A stretch of 13,459 nt of DNA from Spirochaetaceae bacterium (GCA_031284085.1 JAITAM010000002.1:1-13459); one strand, 5' to 3'. Numbered from the stretch's first letter, positions 1 through 6,715 are shown. Numbers and translations are program-made. Notes: generated by a model from the sequence alone, not told the origin.

Positions 1-1
1 T

Positions 2-109
2 CTAAAACAAAAGCATGTCGACCGTATTATGGAATTACTAGAGTTACAGCACGAACATTATGAAAAAATACGCTTGAATAAAGCTCCTTTACAATGCCCC
101 TCAAATTAA
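2..109 (+). CDS. C-terminal end of an unidentified protein (5' truncated by window)
   Basis: An open frame enters from the left edge and ends at TAA 107-109, giving 35 residues. The first part (KHVDRIMELLELQHEHYEKI) has the leucine and charge spacing of an amphipathic helix. The codon use looks coding and no start lies in the visible part, so it is read as the tail of a + strand gene. The family cannot be recognised from this fragment. No T-rich terminator follows directly; the downstream spacer is repeat-derived. Confidence 0.5.
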   Translation, partial: LKQKHVDRIMELLELQHEHYEKIRLNKAPLQCPSN

Positions 110-221
110 CCACAGACCAGCCGCAGGCCGGCCTACTCTAAACTTTCACATTTGAGGACAGGTCAGACCTGCGCCTGCTTCTCTTGCCAAAGCTTAGGAC
201 AGGCTGGCGTATTAAAAACAT
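110..221. repeat. Repeat-derived intergenic spacer
   Basis: This spacer contains a dyad CAGGTCAGACCTG (about 161-173) followed by GCGCCTGCTT. The same stretch (ACAGGTCAGACCT, then CTG and CTGCTT) recurs in the repeat units at 1439-1760. Near 132-141 there is also a GGCCGGCC-centred palindrome. No gene is seen. It reads as a degenerate copy of the same dispersed repeat family. Confidence 0.45.
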
Positions 222-249
222 GAGGCGTCCCCGAAAGAGAGGACGCCTC
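222..249 (-). terminator. Rho-independent terminator for the outer-membrane protein gene
   Basis: GAGGCGTCC (222-230) pairs perfectly with GGACGCCTC (241-249) across a 10-nt loop. Read on the - strand, the stem is followed within a few bases by TTTTT. The + strand side has no U-run after the stem, so it serves the - strand gene that ends at 338, about 90 bp upstream of the hairpin. Confidence 0.6.
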
Positions 250-337
250 CAAAACAATTCCGTTAAGCCGCTGCCTTTTTTTCACCGCTAAAGGCTATGA
301 AGGAAAGGCGCTTGCGGCCGTAAACTGAAAAAACAGA

Positions 338-949
338 CTAGAACCGGTAGCCAACCGCAATTTTTATCGGTATTTTGCCTTTGAAATTGGAGTCGATATA
401 ATCTTTTTTATCGTCTTCAAGCTTTGTATTGAACGTAATGCCAAAACCCAGTTCACCGCGGACATAGAGCGAGCCAGTTATGTTGTAATCAACGCCGGCC
501 CCGAAAAGCACTGAAAGAGCGTTGAACATATCGGCTTTTTTGAAGCCATCACCGTCTTCTAGCTTTGTTCCATCGTAGGATGCACCAAGGACTATTCGGT
601 AATCAATACCAATAAAGGGAAACACACTAAGCTTTTCACCAAGGGCAAAGGGATATTTACCAACGACACCAAGTACTAAATCGGTTGTATTGTAGCCTTT
701 ATCGGCATCTTCTCCTTTTTCATTGGCGAAAAGCAAGTTGATGTTTACCTCTGCGTATGTGGCATCAAAAAATAGGTTTAACCCTCCACCAAAGCCTGAT
801 CTTTTTTGATCATCGCCACCATCTTTGAATTTCTCTGTCTGAAAGCTAGGCACAAGTATTGCACCGCCGCCCACACTGAATAAGCCTGTTTGCGCGAAAA
901 GTGCCGCGCTGCACACCGCCATGCATAAAAGCATTACCAATTTCTTCAT
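338..949 (-). CDS. Small outer-membrane beta-barrel protein with signal peptide
   Basis: A 203-residue protein. The start chosen is the ATG at 949-947, because AAGGAG (962-957) lies 7 nt upstream and the product then begins with a classical signal peptide (MKKLVMLLCMAVCSAALFAQ, probable cleavage around residues 19-20). The frame stays open upstream to 1039, but that extension is basic, polar and has no SD. The mature part alternates glycine/aromatic-rich strands with polar, charged loops and ends in GYRF, an aromatic C-terminus typical of BAM-dependent outer-membrane proteins. The size suits an 8-stranded barrel of the OmpW/OmpA-like kind found in treponemes. That is inferred from composition, and no specific family motif was recognised. 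It is monocistronic, with a terminator at 222-249. Confidence 0.75.
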   Translation of the reverse strand: MKKLVMLLCMAVCSAALFAQTGLFSVGGGAILVPSFQTEKFKDGGDDQKRSGFGGGLNLFFDATYAEVNINLLFANEKGEDADKGYNTTDLVLGVVGKYPFALGEKLSVFPFIGIDYRIVLGASYDGTKLEDGDGFKKADMFNALSVLFGAGVDYNITGSLYVRGELGFGITFNTKLEDDKKDYIDSNFKGKIPIKIAVGYRF

Positions 950-1049
950 TTTTTTACTCCTTAATGAAGATTTTTTTTCCACACTACTGCCGCTCACCTT
1001 TGATCGACGCTGTGTCTGTTTCGAACGATATTCATTCAAGGAAATAGGA

Positions 1050-1165
1050 ATGGTTTTTGAGAAACAGTCTGCGAAGATACCGGAGATATAGCAGTAACGA
1101 TAAAAAGTCTTGCGGCGGCAGGAAGTCTGCCCATTGCGAAAGGCTTTTTACCGGTGGATCAATGA
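1050..1165 (+). pseudogene. Possible small frameshifted ORF
   Basis: ATG 1050 has AAGGA (1038-1042) 7 nt upstream and reads MVFEKQSAKIPEI, then TAG. In another frame, the sequence from about 1085 to the TGA at 1163-1165 reads DIAVTIKSLAAAGSLPIAKG and a few more residues, which looks protein-like. A single-base indel near 1085 would join the two into a peptide of about 38 residues. The product is not recognised. It may be gene debris or chance, and the evidence is only the SD, the start and the look of the peptide. Confidence 0.22.
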
Positions 1166-1220
1166 GAAACTGTAATGACTGCTTGATGCTAAAGGGGAAG
1201 CAAAAAAGAGTTAATCTACA

Positions 1221-1236
1221 GGGGGGGGGGGGGGGG
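1221..1236. repeat. 16-bp poly-G homopolymer, candidate phase-variation tract
   Basis: There are sixteen consecutive G on the + strand, then T and GGG. Homopolymers this long are prone to slipped-strand change. On the - strand the tract lies between TTTACC (1244-1239) and TAGATT (1218-1213), with 20 bp between the hexamers. On the + strand it lies upstream of TAAACA (1241-1246), a hairpin and a strong SD. Treponema pallidum uses poly-G tracts in promoters, for example upstream of tpr genes and TP0126. Which direction this one serves is not settled. Confidence 0.7.
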
Positions 1237-1254
1237 TGGGTAAACATTTTCCTG

Positions 1255-1273
1255 TTTTGCTCAAAGAGCAAAA
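1255..1273 (+). promoter_or_regulatory. Perfect 8-bp stem-loop just upstream of a strong SD
   Basis: TTTTGCTC (1255-1262) and GAGCAAAA (1266-1273) pair perfectly over a 3-nt loop. The sequence AAGGAGGTGAT (1277-1287), almost fully complementary to the 16S 3' end, follows 3 nt later. If TAAACA at 1241-1246 acted as a -10 box, transcription would begin near 1253 and this hairpin would cap the 5' end of the mRNA. The context suggests the leader of a gene whose body is missing. Confidence 0.45.
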
Positions 1274-1276
1274 GGC

Positions 1277-1315
1277 AAGGAGGTGATGTATTTGAACGAT
1301 TCAGTTTGATATTCC
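1277..1315 (+). pseudogene. Near-perfect SD with an aborted reading frame
   Basis: AAGGAGGTGAT (1277-1287) is followed by ATG 1288 or TTG 1292, but the frame stops at TGA after MYLNDSV. A -1 shift would continue as DIPIHNFLETNAKGIICQ before another stop near 1360. After that the repeat array begins. So strong a ribosome site with no gene behind it suggests either the 5' remnant of a lost gene or a very short leader peptide. The family is not recognisable. Confidence 0.3.
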
Positions 1316-1438
1316 TATTCATAATTTTCTGGAGACTAACGCAAAGGGAATTATTTGTCAATAGGAGATATCAGACAAAATTTAGAAACAGCTGGTCAAC
1401 GCACCTATACGGTGAGGTCTGTCGTCTGTTGCTGCTTT

Positions 1439-1785
1439 CAGGCAAAAAGCCGTACGCCGCTCCCGATACAACACCCTCTGAAACAGCCTGTGGCTGCTAG
1501 CAAAACAGGTCAGACCTCTGCTGCTGCTTTCAGGCAAAAAGCCGTACACCACTCCCGATACAACAACCTCTGAAACAGCCTGCGGCTGCTGGCCTGAGCT
1601 AAACAGGTCAGACCTCTGGTGCTGCTTTCAGGCAAAAAGCCGTACGCCGCTCCCGATACAACAATCTCTGAAACAGCCTGCGGCTGCTAGCAAAACAGGT
1701 CAGACCTCTGCTTCTTTCAGGCAAAAAGCCGTAGGCCGCTCCCGATACAACAACCTTTGAAACAGCTGGTCTAGGCCTGTTGACC
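1439..1785. repeat. Four tandem ~92-bp direct repeats containing three dyads each
   Basis: Units begin with CAGGCAAAAAGCCGTA at 1439, 1531, 1629 and 1718, giving spacings of 92, 98 and 89 bp. Each complete unit carries three small dyads: GGCaaaaaGCC, CAGCCtgcGGCTG (TGT in one copy) and AGGTCaGACCT. A core, CGTACGCCGCTCCCGATACA, is shared with the 69-bp units at 13095-13360. The short open frames here are not conserved between units, so this is treated as non-coding. It resembles REP/BIME-type intergenic repeats, but that is analogy only. Confidence 0.8.
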
Positions 1786-1791
1786 TTTTTT
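1768..1791 (+). terminator. Weak terminator-like hairpin
   Basis: GGTC (1768-1771) and GACC (1782-1785) flank a 10-nt loop and are followed by six T (1786-1791). An alternative AACAG/CTGTT pairing overlaps it. The stem is short, so activity is doubtful. Its position would insulate secG from the repeat region. Confidence 0.3.
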
Positions 1792-1899
1792 CAAATCACT
1801 GTAATCATAGCAAGGAATATTTCTAAATTGCTACTTGTATAAATTTTGATAGTGCGGTACGATTGATAAAGTTTAAGAAATTGTTGTAAGAGGTTTTTC

Positions 1900-2379
1900 A
1901 TGGGTATATTGGCTAGCATTTTATTGGTATTGTTTATTATTGTTTCAATTTTGCTGGTGCTTTTAGTTCTGGTACAGGATGAAGAGGGTGATAGTCTGGG
2001 CGGCATCTTTGCCGGAGGGAGTTCTTCTGCTTTCGGTTCTCGGTCCGGGACAGTGCTTACCAGAATAACATCTGTCCTTGGTGCTTTATTTCTTGTGTTA
2101 AGTTTTGGACTCGCCCTTACAAACCGCACATCCGATGCTACCGGTGTAGAAAACGCTGCTCGGCAACAATCAAACACAAATATAGATAATACTTGGTGGC
2201 AAGAGGAAGTAGTAGCACCGACTACGGCGCCGGAAACAATCACAGTGCCTGATGGTAGTAGTGAACCTGAACCTCCGCAAACCAATGAAGCGCCTGTTCC
2301 GCAGACTAGTGAAGCGGTTATTCTTGAAACCAGTGAATCGACTACTCCCAATACTTTGCAAGATAATATTGAACAATAG
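1900..2379 (+). CDS. secG: SecG, preprotein translocase subunit with an extended C-terminal tail
   Basis: A 159-residue protein with two membrane segments (residues 3-25 and 51-74). The link carries the SecG-like features VQDEEGDSLGG (25-35) and the Gly/Ser-rich IFAGGSSSAFG (36-46). SecG associates with SecY/E in the inner membrane and assists protein export. The ATG at 1900 follows AAGAGG with a good spacing. The last 85 residues are a polar Pro/Thr/Ser/Glu-rich tail, well beyond the roughly 75-110 residues usual for SecG. The tail contains imperfect repeats (QTNEAPV, QTSEAVI, ETSESTT) and is probably disordered. It begins a + strand run that continues into the ATPase genes; the next start lies 10 bp after the stop. 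Confidence 0.85.
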   Translation: MGILASILLVLFIIVSILLVLLVLVQDEEGDSLGGIFAGGSSSAFGSRSGTVLTRITSVLGALFLVLSFGLALTNRTSDATGVENAARQQSNTNIDNTWWQEEVVAPTTAPETITVPDGSSEPEPPQTNEAPVPQTSEAVILETSESTTPNTLQDNIEQ

Positions 2380-2389
2380 AGGTAGAAGT

Positions 2390-2851
2390 ATGGCTGTGTG
2401 TGGTGTATTTTCTCCTGCTTTGATCAAGATTGATTTGGAAGCGGAGGAAAAGGACGAAGTCTTTGAAGAACTGATTGATCTGTTTTGCCAAAAAAGAGAT
2501 TTCTCTCTCCGAGAGAAGGTACTTAAAGCTATACGTGAGCGTGAAGCTCAAATGTCAACCGGTATTCAGAAAGGTATTGCTATACCTCATGGACAGACTA
2601 ATGCTGTTGACCAAACTTACGGTATACTCGGTATTTCAAAACGAGGTATTGAGTACGATGCTCTTGATGGAGAGCCGGTTCATTTAATTTTTATGATTCT
2701 AAGTCCACAAGAAGATTCTGAACGCTATATCCGTGTGCTTAAACAGTTATCGCAATTCCTCCTGAATCCACAATTCTGTAACGATATACTTGTACAGAGA
2801 GACGCACAAAGTATCTACAAAATTATAGAAAAATATGAGGATAGCTTGTAA
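2390..2851 (+). CDS. PTS EIIA-domain protein (PtsN/fructose-mannitol type)
   Basis: A 153-residue single-domain EIIA protein. The phosphorylation motif is GIAIPHG (62-68) with the active histidine at 67, and a preceding STGI (56-59), as in PtsN and fructose/mannitol EIIA domains. The C-terminal half carries the family's F-MILSP segment (101-106) and LKQLSQFL (117-124). No EIIB or EIIC is fused or adjacent, so a regulatory role (nitrogen-PTS-like) is more likely than sugar transport. The start chosen is ATG 2390, with AGAGG 7-11 nt before it, 10 bp after the secG stop; the frame is open further upstream only because it overlaps secG. Treponemes often keep PTS regulators without transporters, which would fit. 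Its target is unknown. Confidence 0.85.
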   Translation: MAVCGVFSPALIKIDLEAEEKDEVFEELIDLFCQKRDFSLREKVLKAIREREAQMSTGIQKGIAIPHGQTNAVDQTYGILGISKRGIEYDALDGEPVHLIFMILSPQEDSERYIRVLKQLSQFLLNPQFCNDILVQRDAQSIYKIIEKYEDSL

Positions 2852-2861
2852 ATGCGGGTCT

Positions 2862-2909
2862 TCACCAAGCTTAGGTGAGATGTTTAGGGAGCCTTTTGGG
2901 GTGTTCACC
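2862..2909 (+). promoter_or_regulatory. Three-arm alternative hairpins ahead of the V-ATPase genes
   Basis: TCACC (2862-2866) pairs with GGTGA (2874-2878) across a loop of AAGCTTA. The same GGTGA can instead pair with TCACC at 2905-2909, and GGTG (2900-2903) can pair with CACC (2906-2909). These are mutually exclusive helices in an 88-bp gap between the EIIA gene and the first ATPase gene. No U-run follows. It may be a leader or processing site that separates the two gene groups; function is inferred only from the pairing. Confidence 0.35.
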
Positions 2910-2939
2910 GCAAAGTAGTTAATTGTAGGAGAATCGGCA

Positions 2940-3251
2940 ATGAAAGAACAGGATGTTTTACATCATCTCTTGTCTATCGAATCCGAGGCTGTAACGCTCA
3001 CTCATGATGCACAGATAGAGGTAGAGCGGCGGAGTGTAGAATATGAAAGACAAAACCATACGCATTACGATGAACGGTATTCTCATGAAGTTACGATTTT
3101 AGACGACCTCTTTGAAAAAGAGATTATGGCAATAAAACAAGAGTATCAAAAACAGCTTGAGGAATACCGGTCTGTTCTTGATAAAATGGCTGTGGATATG
3201 CAGAGTTTTTCTGGCAAGGCAGAACAATTTTTGTTTGGAGAGGAGGGATAG
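2940..3251 (+). CDS. Probable V-type ATPase peripheral-stalk subunit (G/H-like)
   Basis: A 103-residue, highly charged protein that is almost all helix, with coiled-coil character across about residues 10-90 (Glu, Lys, Arg, Gln with spaced Leu, Val, Ile), no cysteine and no membrane segment. In bacterial and archaeal V/A-ATPases a short coiled-coil G/H subunit pairs with subunit E to form the peripheral stalk, and its gene is commonly first in the cluster, as here. The assignment rests on length, composition and position, because the family has little sequence signature. ATG 2940 follows TAGGAG with an 8-nt gap. Its 3' end (GGAGGG at 3242-3247) doubles as the SD candidate for the next gene. 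Confidence 0.65.
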   Translation: MKEQDVLHHLLSIESEAVTLTHDAQIEVERRSVEYERQNHTHYDERYSHEVTILDDLFEKEIMAIKQEYQKQLEEYRSVLDKMAVDMQSFSGKAEQFLFGEEG

Positions 3252-3287
3252 GGAAGAAGGATAAATCCTTGTTCCCTTATAATAATG
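3242..3287 (+). promoter_or_regulatory. Hairpin-bridged ribosome site of atpC
   Basis: A strong SD, GGAGGG (3242-3247), lies 37 nt from ATG 3285, too far for normal initiation. Between them GGGAAGAAGGAT (3251-3262) pairs with ATCCTTGTTCCC (3265-3276) with one G-G mismatch and almost no loop. With the stem folded, 11 unpaired nt remain between the SD and the ATG. An alternative is TTG 3270, in frame, with AAGGA (3257-3261) 8 nt before it; that start lies inside the stem and would be blocked when the stem is folded. Confidence 0.5.
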
Positions 3288-4295
3288 AAAAGCGGAGAAC
3301 AGGCTTTTATATATGCAAAAGCCTGTGGCATTATAGGGCATTCTTTTATAGACAAGAATCTTGGGTTTTTACGCGGGATAAATCATCTGTCTGATTTAGA
3401 TAAGTTAGTATTTCCTAATGCACATCAAGAGCTGCCCGATAAACAGTTGCTACGCGATTTTGAAGATCGTGTTACTCAACAAGCTATTAAGCAAATCACT
3501 GCTATGGTAAATCTATTTCATAAAATTCCGGACCTGCTTATACAACTGATTCGGAGTTATGAATGTGCTGATCTAAAAACAGTATTATCAGCTCATATCC
3601 ATGGAGAGAAAACTATGCCCGATTTTACCGACATCGGCCGCTTTCGTACTATTAAATTTGAAGCATATCCGGATTTGATCACGATGCTTAAAGGCACTGA
3701 TTTTGAATTCTTACTTGATAATGATCTACTATCCGGTGTAAAGGATAATGCCATTGATATTCAAATGTTTATTGATCACCATTACTATAAAATGCTTCTT
3801 GCTTCTGTGAAAAAACTCAATAAAAAAGATCGGCGCCATATTGAAATGTTGCTTCGGGAAGAAATCATTCTGCACAACATAATATGGGCATTGCGGCTCA
3901 GGACCTATTATCGACTGTCACCGGAAGCTGTGCGCTCTAAACTTATTACCATACCGGAAGATGACTCTTTAGAGCGGGATGTACTTATTTCACTTTCTTT
4001 TTCCTTGCAAAATCGTTCGGATTGGAAAGGCTGGAAATATGAGTATTTTCTTAATCCGGAATATTCTGACCGACAATGGGAAGCTGATCCTCGGCATGTA
4101 CAAAACAAGGTTGCGATATATTTACACCGGCATATTCACAAATTTTTTCACGGAAATCCTTTTTCTTTTGATACAGCTTTTTGTTTCATTAAACTAAAAC
4201 AATATGAAGAAGATATTTTAACAAGTATAGCAGAAGGTCTAGGGCTTGGATTATCAAGCACTGATGTATTTTCTTTAATCGAGGTTCCTGTATGA
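3285..4295 (+). CDS. atpC: V-type ATPase subunit C (AC39/subunit d family)
   Basis: A 336-residue soluble, helix-rich protein. The N-terminus GEQAFIYAKACGIIG matches the [Y-A-K/N-A-R] opening of the AC39 family, followed by repeated three-helix bundles with the family's spaced Leu/Phe-Asp patterns (for example residues 80-105 and 160-205). Subunit C caps the proteolipid ring and connects it to the central shaft. It sits between the stalk gene and atpI, and the atpI start overlaps its stop as ATGA, which suggests translational coupling. ATG 3285 has no adjacent SD (see the hairpin entry). The TTG at 3270 would add five residues. Charged and aromatic content is normal, and no frame disruption is seen. 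Confidence 0.85.
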   Translation: MKSGEQAFIYAKACGIIGHSFIDKNLGFLRGINHLSDLDKLVFPNAHQELPDKQLLRDFEDRVTQQAIKQITAMVNLFHKIPDLLIQLIRSYECADLKTVLSAHIHGEKTMPDFTDIGRFRTIKFEAYPDLITMLKGTDFEFLLDNDLLSGVKDNAIDIQMFIDHHYYKMLLASVKKLNKKDRRHIEMLLREEIILHNIIWALRLRTYYRLSPEAVRSKLITIPEDDSLERDVLISLSFSLQNRSDWKGWKYEYFLNPEYSDRQWEADPRHVQNKVAIYLHRHIHKFFHGNPFSFDTAFCFIKLKQYEEDILTSIAEGLGLGLSSTDVFSLIEVPV

Positions 4296-6304
4296 TTCGC
4301 CCTCAAAAGATGAAGTTAATTCGCTTGGTGGTCCTCGAAAATGATGTCAATGCCGTACTTGAATTTTTGGGACACAGCGCGGTAATGCAATTCTCTAAAC
4401 AAGAAGAGTTACAAAAAATAAATCAGCAAAAAGATACCGCATTGATTTCTGCTGATGAAGCGGTTGAACTGTCCAATCTTCTTGAACAAATAAAAAATGC
4501 TGCTCTATGGCTAGGTATAAGTGGTGTGCCGGATGAACCGTCCGAATCAAGCCGTCTTCCGGGAACATTAGAGAAAGAACGTGCTACAGCCTTTGTTATT
4601 GCTATACAAGCGCTTCAGGACCGGGAAAATATACTTATGGAAGAAAAACATCGACTTGATAGTACAATCAATGAAGCGCGTTCTTTTAGTAGTCTGAATG
4701 CACCTTTTTCTGACTTGGATCAGCTTTCATATTTAACATTGAGAATTGGACGACTTGATCCTAAACGTCATGCTGAAGTAGAAGAAGCATTGGATGGTCG
4801 TGCCGTGTTTGTTCGTTTAGACAGCAACAGTGATCGTATTTTAGCCGCTGCTTCTCGCAAAGGGCGATTTGCTCTTGATACGGAGCTTAAAAAACATGAA
4901 TTTATACCTATTACGGTACCGGAAGATTACCATGGTGTTCCGGCGGAAGTTTTTGCCGGACTTGAAGCAAAAATCGCCGATACAGAACGTGCATTAACAG
5001 ATCTTGCTACAGCAAAGGCAGCCGCCCGTTTACAATGGGAAGCTGATGTGCGAACTTTGATCGCCTCGTACCTTTTAGAAGAAAGTGTTCAGACCTTAAA
5101 AGAAGAACTTGTTGCAACCAAGAGTGCTTATTTTTTATCTGGGTGGGTTGCATCTGATACTTTACAATCACTGATTGTTCAACTTGAACAGTTAACCGGG
5201 AACCGGATAGCGATCCGGGTTTTTGAACCATCTGAAGTGGCATCAGTGCAGGAAGTGCCGGTTTCTATAAAGCATGGTGCTTTTGTACGAGGATTTGAAC
5301 CGTTAATCTTTTCTTATGGCGCTCCACTTTATGGTACTATCGATCCTACTCCTTTCGTAGCCTTTTTTTTCACACTCCTTTTCGGTATTATGTTTGGCGA
5401 TGTGGGGCAAGGATTGGTCTTATTTTTATTGGGTCTTCTAACCGGTAAAAAAGATGCCACAGTACTTAAGGGATACCGCCATTTTTCTGCACCACTTAAA
5501 GCGGTCGGATGTGCTTCTATGGTTATGGGGTTATTTTATGGTTCGGTTTTTTCTAACGAAACACTTCTTGAAGCACCAACACACGCCATCACCGGTGCTT
5601 TGACTGGTCATCCGGTGGATCATATCCTTCACCTTATGCCAAATGCCGATAATATGACTAAAATTTTCTATTTCTTCGGTTTTACCATTGCTATTGGAGC
5701 GATTCTGAATTCTATAGGCTTGGTCATCAATATCATTAACCAAATTACACTCAAACATTATGAATATGCTTTTTTTTCTAAAACTGGACTTGCAGGAGCT
5801 TTGTTTTTTTGGTATGCGCTATTCATTGTGGTACGGATTATTTTAGGGGGGCATTTCGTCATTTTAGATATGGTCGGCTTAATCGTACCGATGTTTTTTA
5901 TCTTTTTTCGTCCGGTGTTATGGCGTTTGATTTGTGGTAAGCGCCCTATTTGTGAAGAGGGCTTGTTGAGTTTTATTATTGAAGGTATTGTTGAGATTAT
6001 TGAAACATTCTCCAATTATCTTTCAAACACGGTCAGTTTTTTGCGTGTAGGCGCTTTTGCCTTATCACATGTCATCTTGTCATTCATTGTATTTACCATG
6101 GCGGGAAAGGTTTCTAATATTATTTTGGGACCGATTTGGTCTCTGATTATTATGGTATTCGGTAATTTGGTAATCATTTTTCTTGAAGGAATGATCGTTG
6201 CTATTCAAGTAGTACGTCTTCAATATTATGAATTTTTTGGTAAATTTTTTACTGAGACCGGTGTGAAATTTGCCCCATTCCGGTTTAGAAAAGAGAAATT
6301 ATAA
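4292..6304 (+). CDS. atpI: V-type ATPase subunit I (membrane stator, subunit a)
   Basis: A 670-residue protein. Residues 1-335 are a soluble, partly coiled-coil arm that contacts the peripheral stalk. From about 350 onward there are about seven or eight membrane segments. Hallmarks are MFGDVGQG (367-374), SFLRVGAFALSH (582-593) with Arg585 as the likely essential arginine facing the ring glutamate, and EGMIVAIQVVRLQYYEFFGKFF (632-653) with Arg642 matching the second conserved C-terminal arginine. It provides the ion half-channels against which the K ring turns. The length is normal for bacterial subunit I. The start overlaps the atpC stop (ATGA), with GAGG 7 nt upstream of the ATG. Nothing is disrupted. 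Confidence 0.95.
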   Translation: MIRPQKMKLIRLVVLENDVNAVLEFLGHSAVMQFSKQEELQKINQQKDTALISADEAVELSNLLEQIKNAALWLGISGVPDEPSESSRLPGTLEKERATAFVIAIQALQDRENILMEEKHRLDSTINEARSFSSLNAPFSDLDQLSYLTLRIGRLDPKRHAEVEEALDGRAVFVRLDSNSDRILAAASRKGRFALDTELKKHEFIPITVPEDYHGVPAEVFAGLEAKIADTERALTDLATAKAAARLQWEADVRTLIASYLLEESVQTLKEELVATKSAYFLSGWVASDTLQSLIVQLEQLTGNRIAIRVFEPSEVASVQEVPVSIKHGAFVRGFEPLIFSYGAPLYGTIDPTPFVAFFFTLLFGIMFGDVGQGLVLFLLGLLTGKKDATVLKGYRHFSAPLKAVGCASMVMGLFYGSVFSNETLLEAPTHAITGALTGHPVDHILHLMPNADNMTKIFYFFGFTIAIGAILNSIGLVINIINQITLKHYEYAFFSKTGLAGALFFWYALFIVVRIILGGHFVILDMVGLIVPMFFIFFRPVLWRLICGKRPICEEGLLSFIIEGIVEIIETFSNYLSNTVSFLRVGAFALSHVILSFIVFTMAGKVSNIILGPIWSLIIMVFGNLVIIFLEGMIVAIQVVRLQYYEFFGKFFTETGVKFAPFRFRKEKL

Positions 6305-6312
6305 TGAGAATT

Positions 6313-6334
6313 AAAAGTTAAATTATTAACTTTT
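6313..6334 (+). promoter_or_regulatory. 9-bp stem-loop after atpI
   Basis: AAAAGTTAA (6313-6321) and TTAACTTTT (6326-6334) pair perfectly over a 4-nt loop, followed by GTTTTA. It lies in the atpI-atpK gap, ahead of the atpK ribosome site. It could be a partial terminator, or a 5' stabilising structure that lets atpK accumulate above atpI. The stem is all A/T except one G-C pair, so it is weak as a terminator. Confidence 0.45.
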
Positions 6335-6341
6335 GTTTTAT

Positions 6342-6394
6342 AAGGGAGGTCGGGTTTTTAGCCCGTGAGGCGTTTACGCCTCGTTTTGTGTATG
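6342..6394 (+). promoter_or_regulatory. Hairpin-bridged ribosome site of atpK
   Basis: A strong SD, AAGGGAGGT (6342-6350), is 41 nt from ATG 6392. Two hairpins fill the gap: CGGG/CCCG (6351-6354 with 6362-6365, 7-nt loop) and GAGGCG/CGCCTC (6367-6372 with 6377-6382, TTTA loop). Folding both leaves 11 unpaired nt from the end of GGAGG to the ATG. The second stem plus GTTTTGTG resembles a terminator, but its place between SD and start argues for an initiation role. GTG 6365 is an alternative start, 15 nt from GGAGG, adding nine residues. Confidence 0.55.
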
Positions 6395-6715
6395 AAAAAG
6401 CTTGTTATCATTGGCATCCTTTTGTTAGGTGTAACGGTATTACCGGTAATTGCCCAACAAACTGAAGAGAATACCGCAGTAGAATCTACTAATACCGGTA
6501 ATGCTTCAATGTGGAAATACCTATCCGCGGCACTTGCTGTAGGATTGGCTTGTATTGGCGGGGCAATCGCAGTGGGTCAGATTGGAACTGCAGCTATGGG
6601 AGCTTTGAGCGAAAATGCGGAAGTTTCTGGTAAGGCGATTCCTTTTGTAGGGCTTGCTGAAGGAATTTGCTTGTGGGGATTCTTGGTGGCTTTGCTCATA
6701 CTGGTACTTAACTAA
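6392..6715 (+). CDS. atpK: V-type ATPase subunit K (proteolipid / c-ring subunit)
   Basis: A 107-residue protein. It begins with a hydrophobic signal-like segment (2-21, ending VIAQQ), then a short polar stretch and the two-helix hairpin of a c subunit: helix 1 about 42-70 (with AIAVGQIG, Gln63), polar loop SENAEVSGKA (73-82), helix 2 about 83-106 with GLAEG and Glu90 as the ion-carrying carboxylate. A single hairpin of about 8 kDa, not the duplicated 16-kDa form of Enterococcus, means one Glu per hairpin. Gln63 in helix 1 is a residue also seen in Na+-binding rings, but Glu90 is followed by Gly instead of Ser/Thr, so ion specificity cannot be called. The ATG was chosen over the upstream in-frame GTG 6365 because it gives a clean signal peptide. 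Confidence 0.9.
   Translation: MKKLVIIGILLLGVTVLPVIAQQTEENTAVESTNTGNASMWKYLSAALAVGLACIGGAIAVGQIGTAAMGALSENAEVSGKAIPFVGLAEGICLWGFLVALLILVLN

Noticed and set aside
950..1039. Longer N-terminus for the outer-membrane protein
   Set aside because: The extension is polar and basic and would bury the signal peptide; AAGGAG sits correctly for ATG 949.
1032..1361. 109-codon - strand frame with a Pro run
   Set aside because: The Pro run is only the homopolymer translated; no SD, no conserved look.
1057..1500. 147-codon + strand frame through the poly-G tract
   Set aside because: It begins without an SD, passes through poly-Gly and the repeat array, and has no protein-like composition.
6367..6391. 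Simple terminator after atpI
   Set aside because: Stem plus GTTTTGTG is terminator-like, but it lies between the only SD and the start of atpK, so an initiation role fits better; not excluded.
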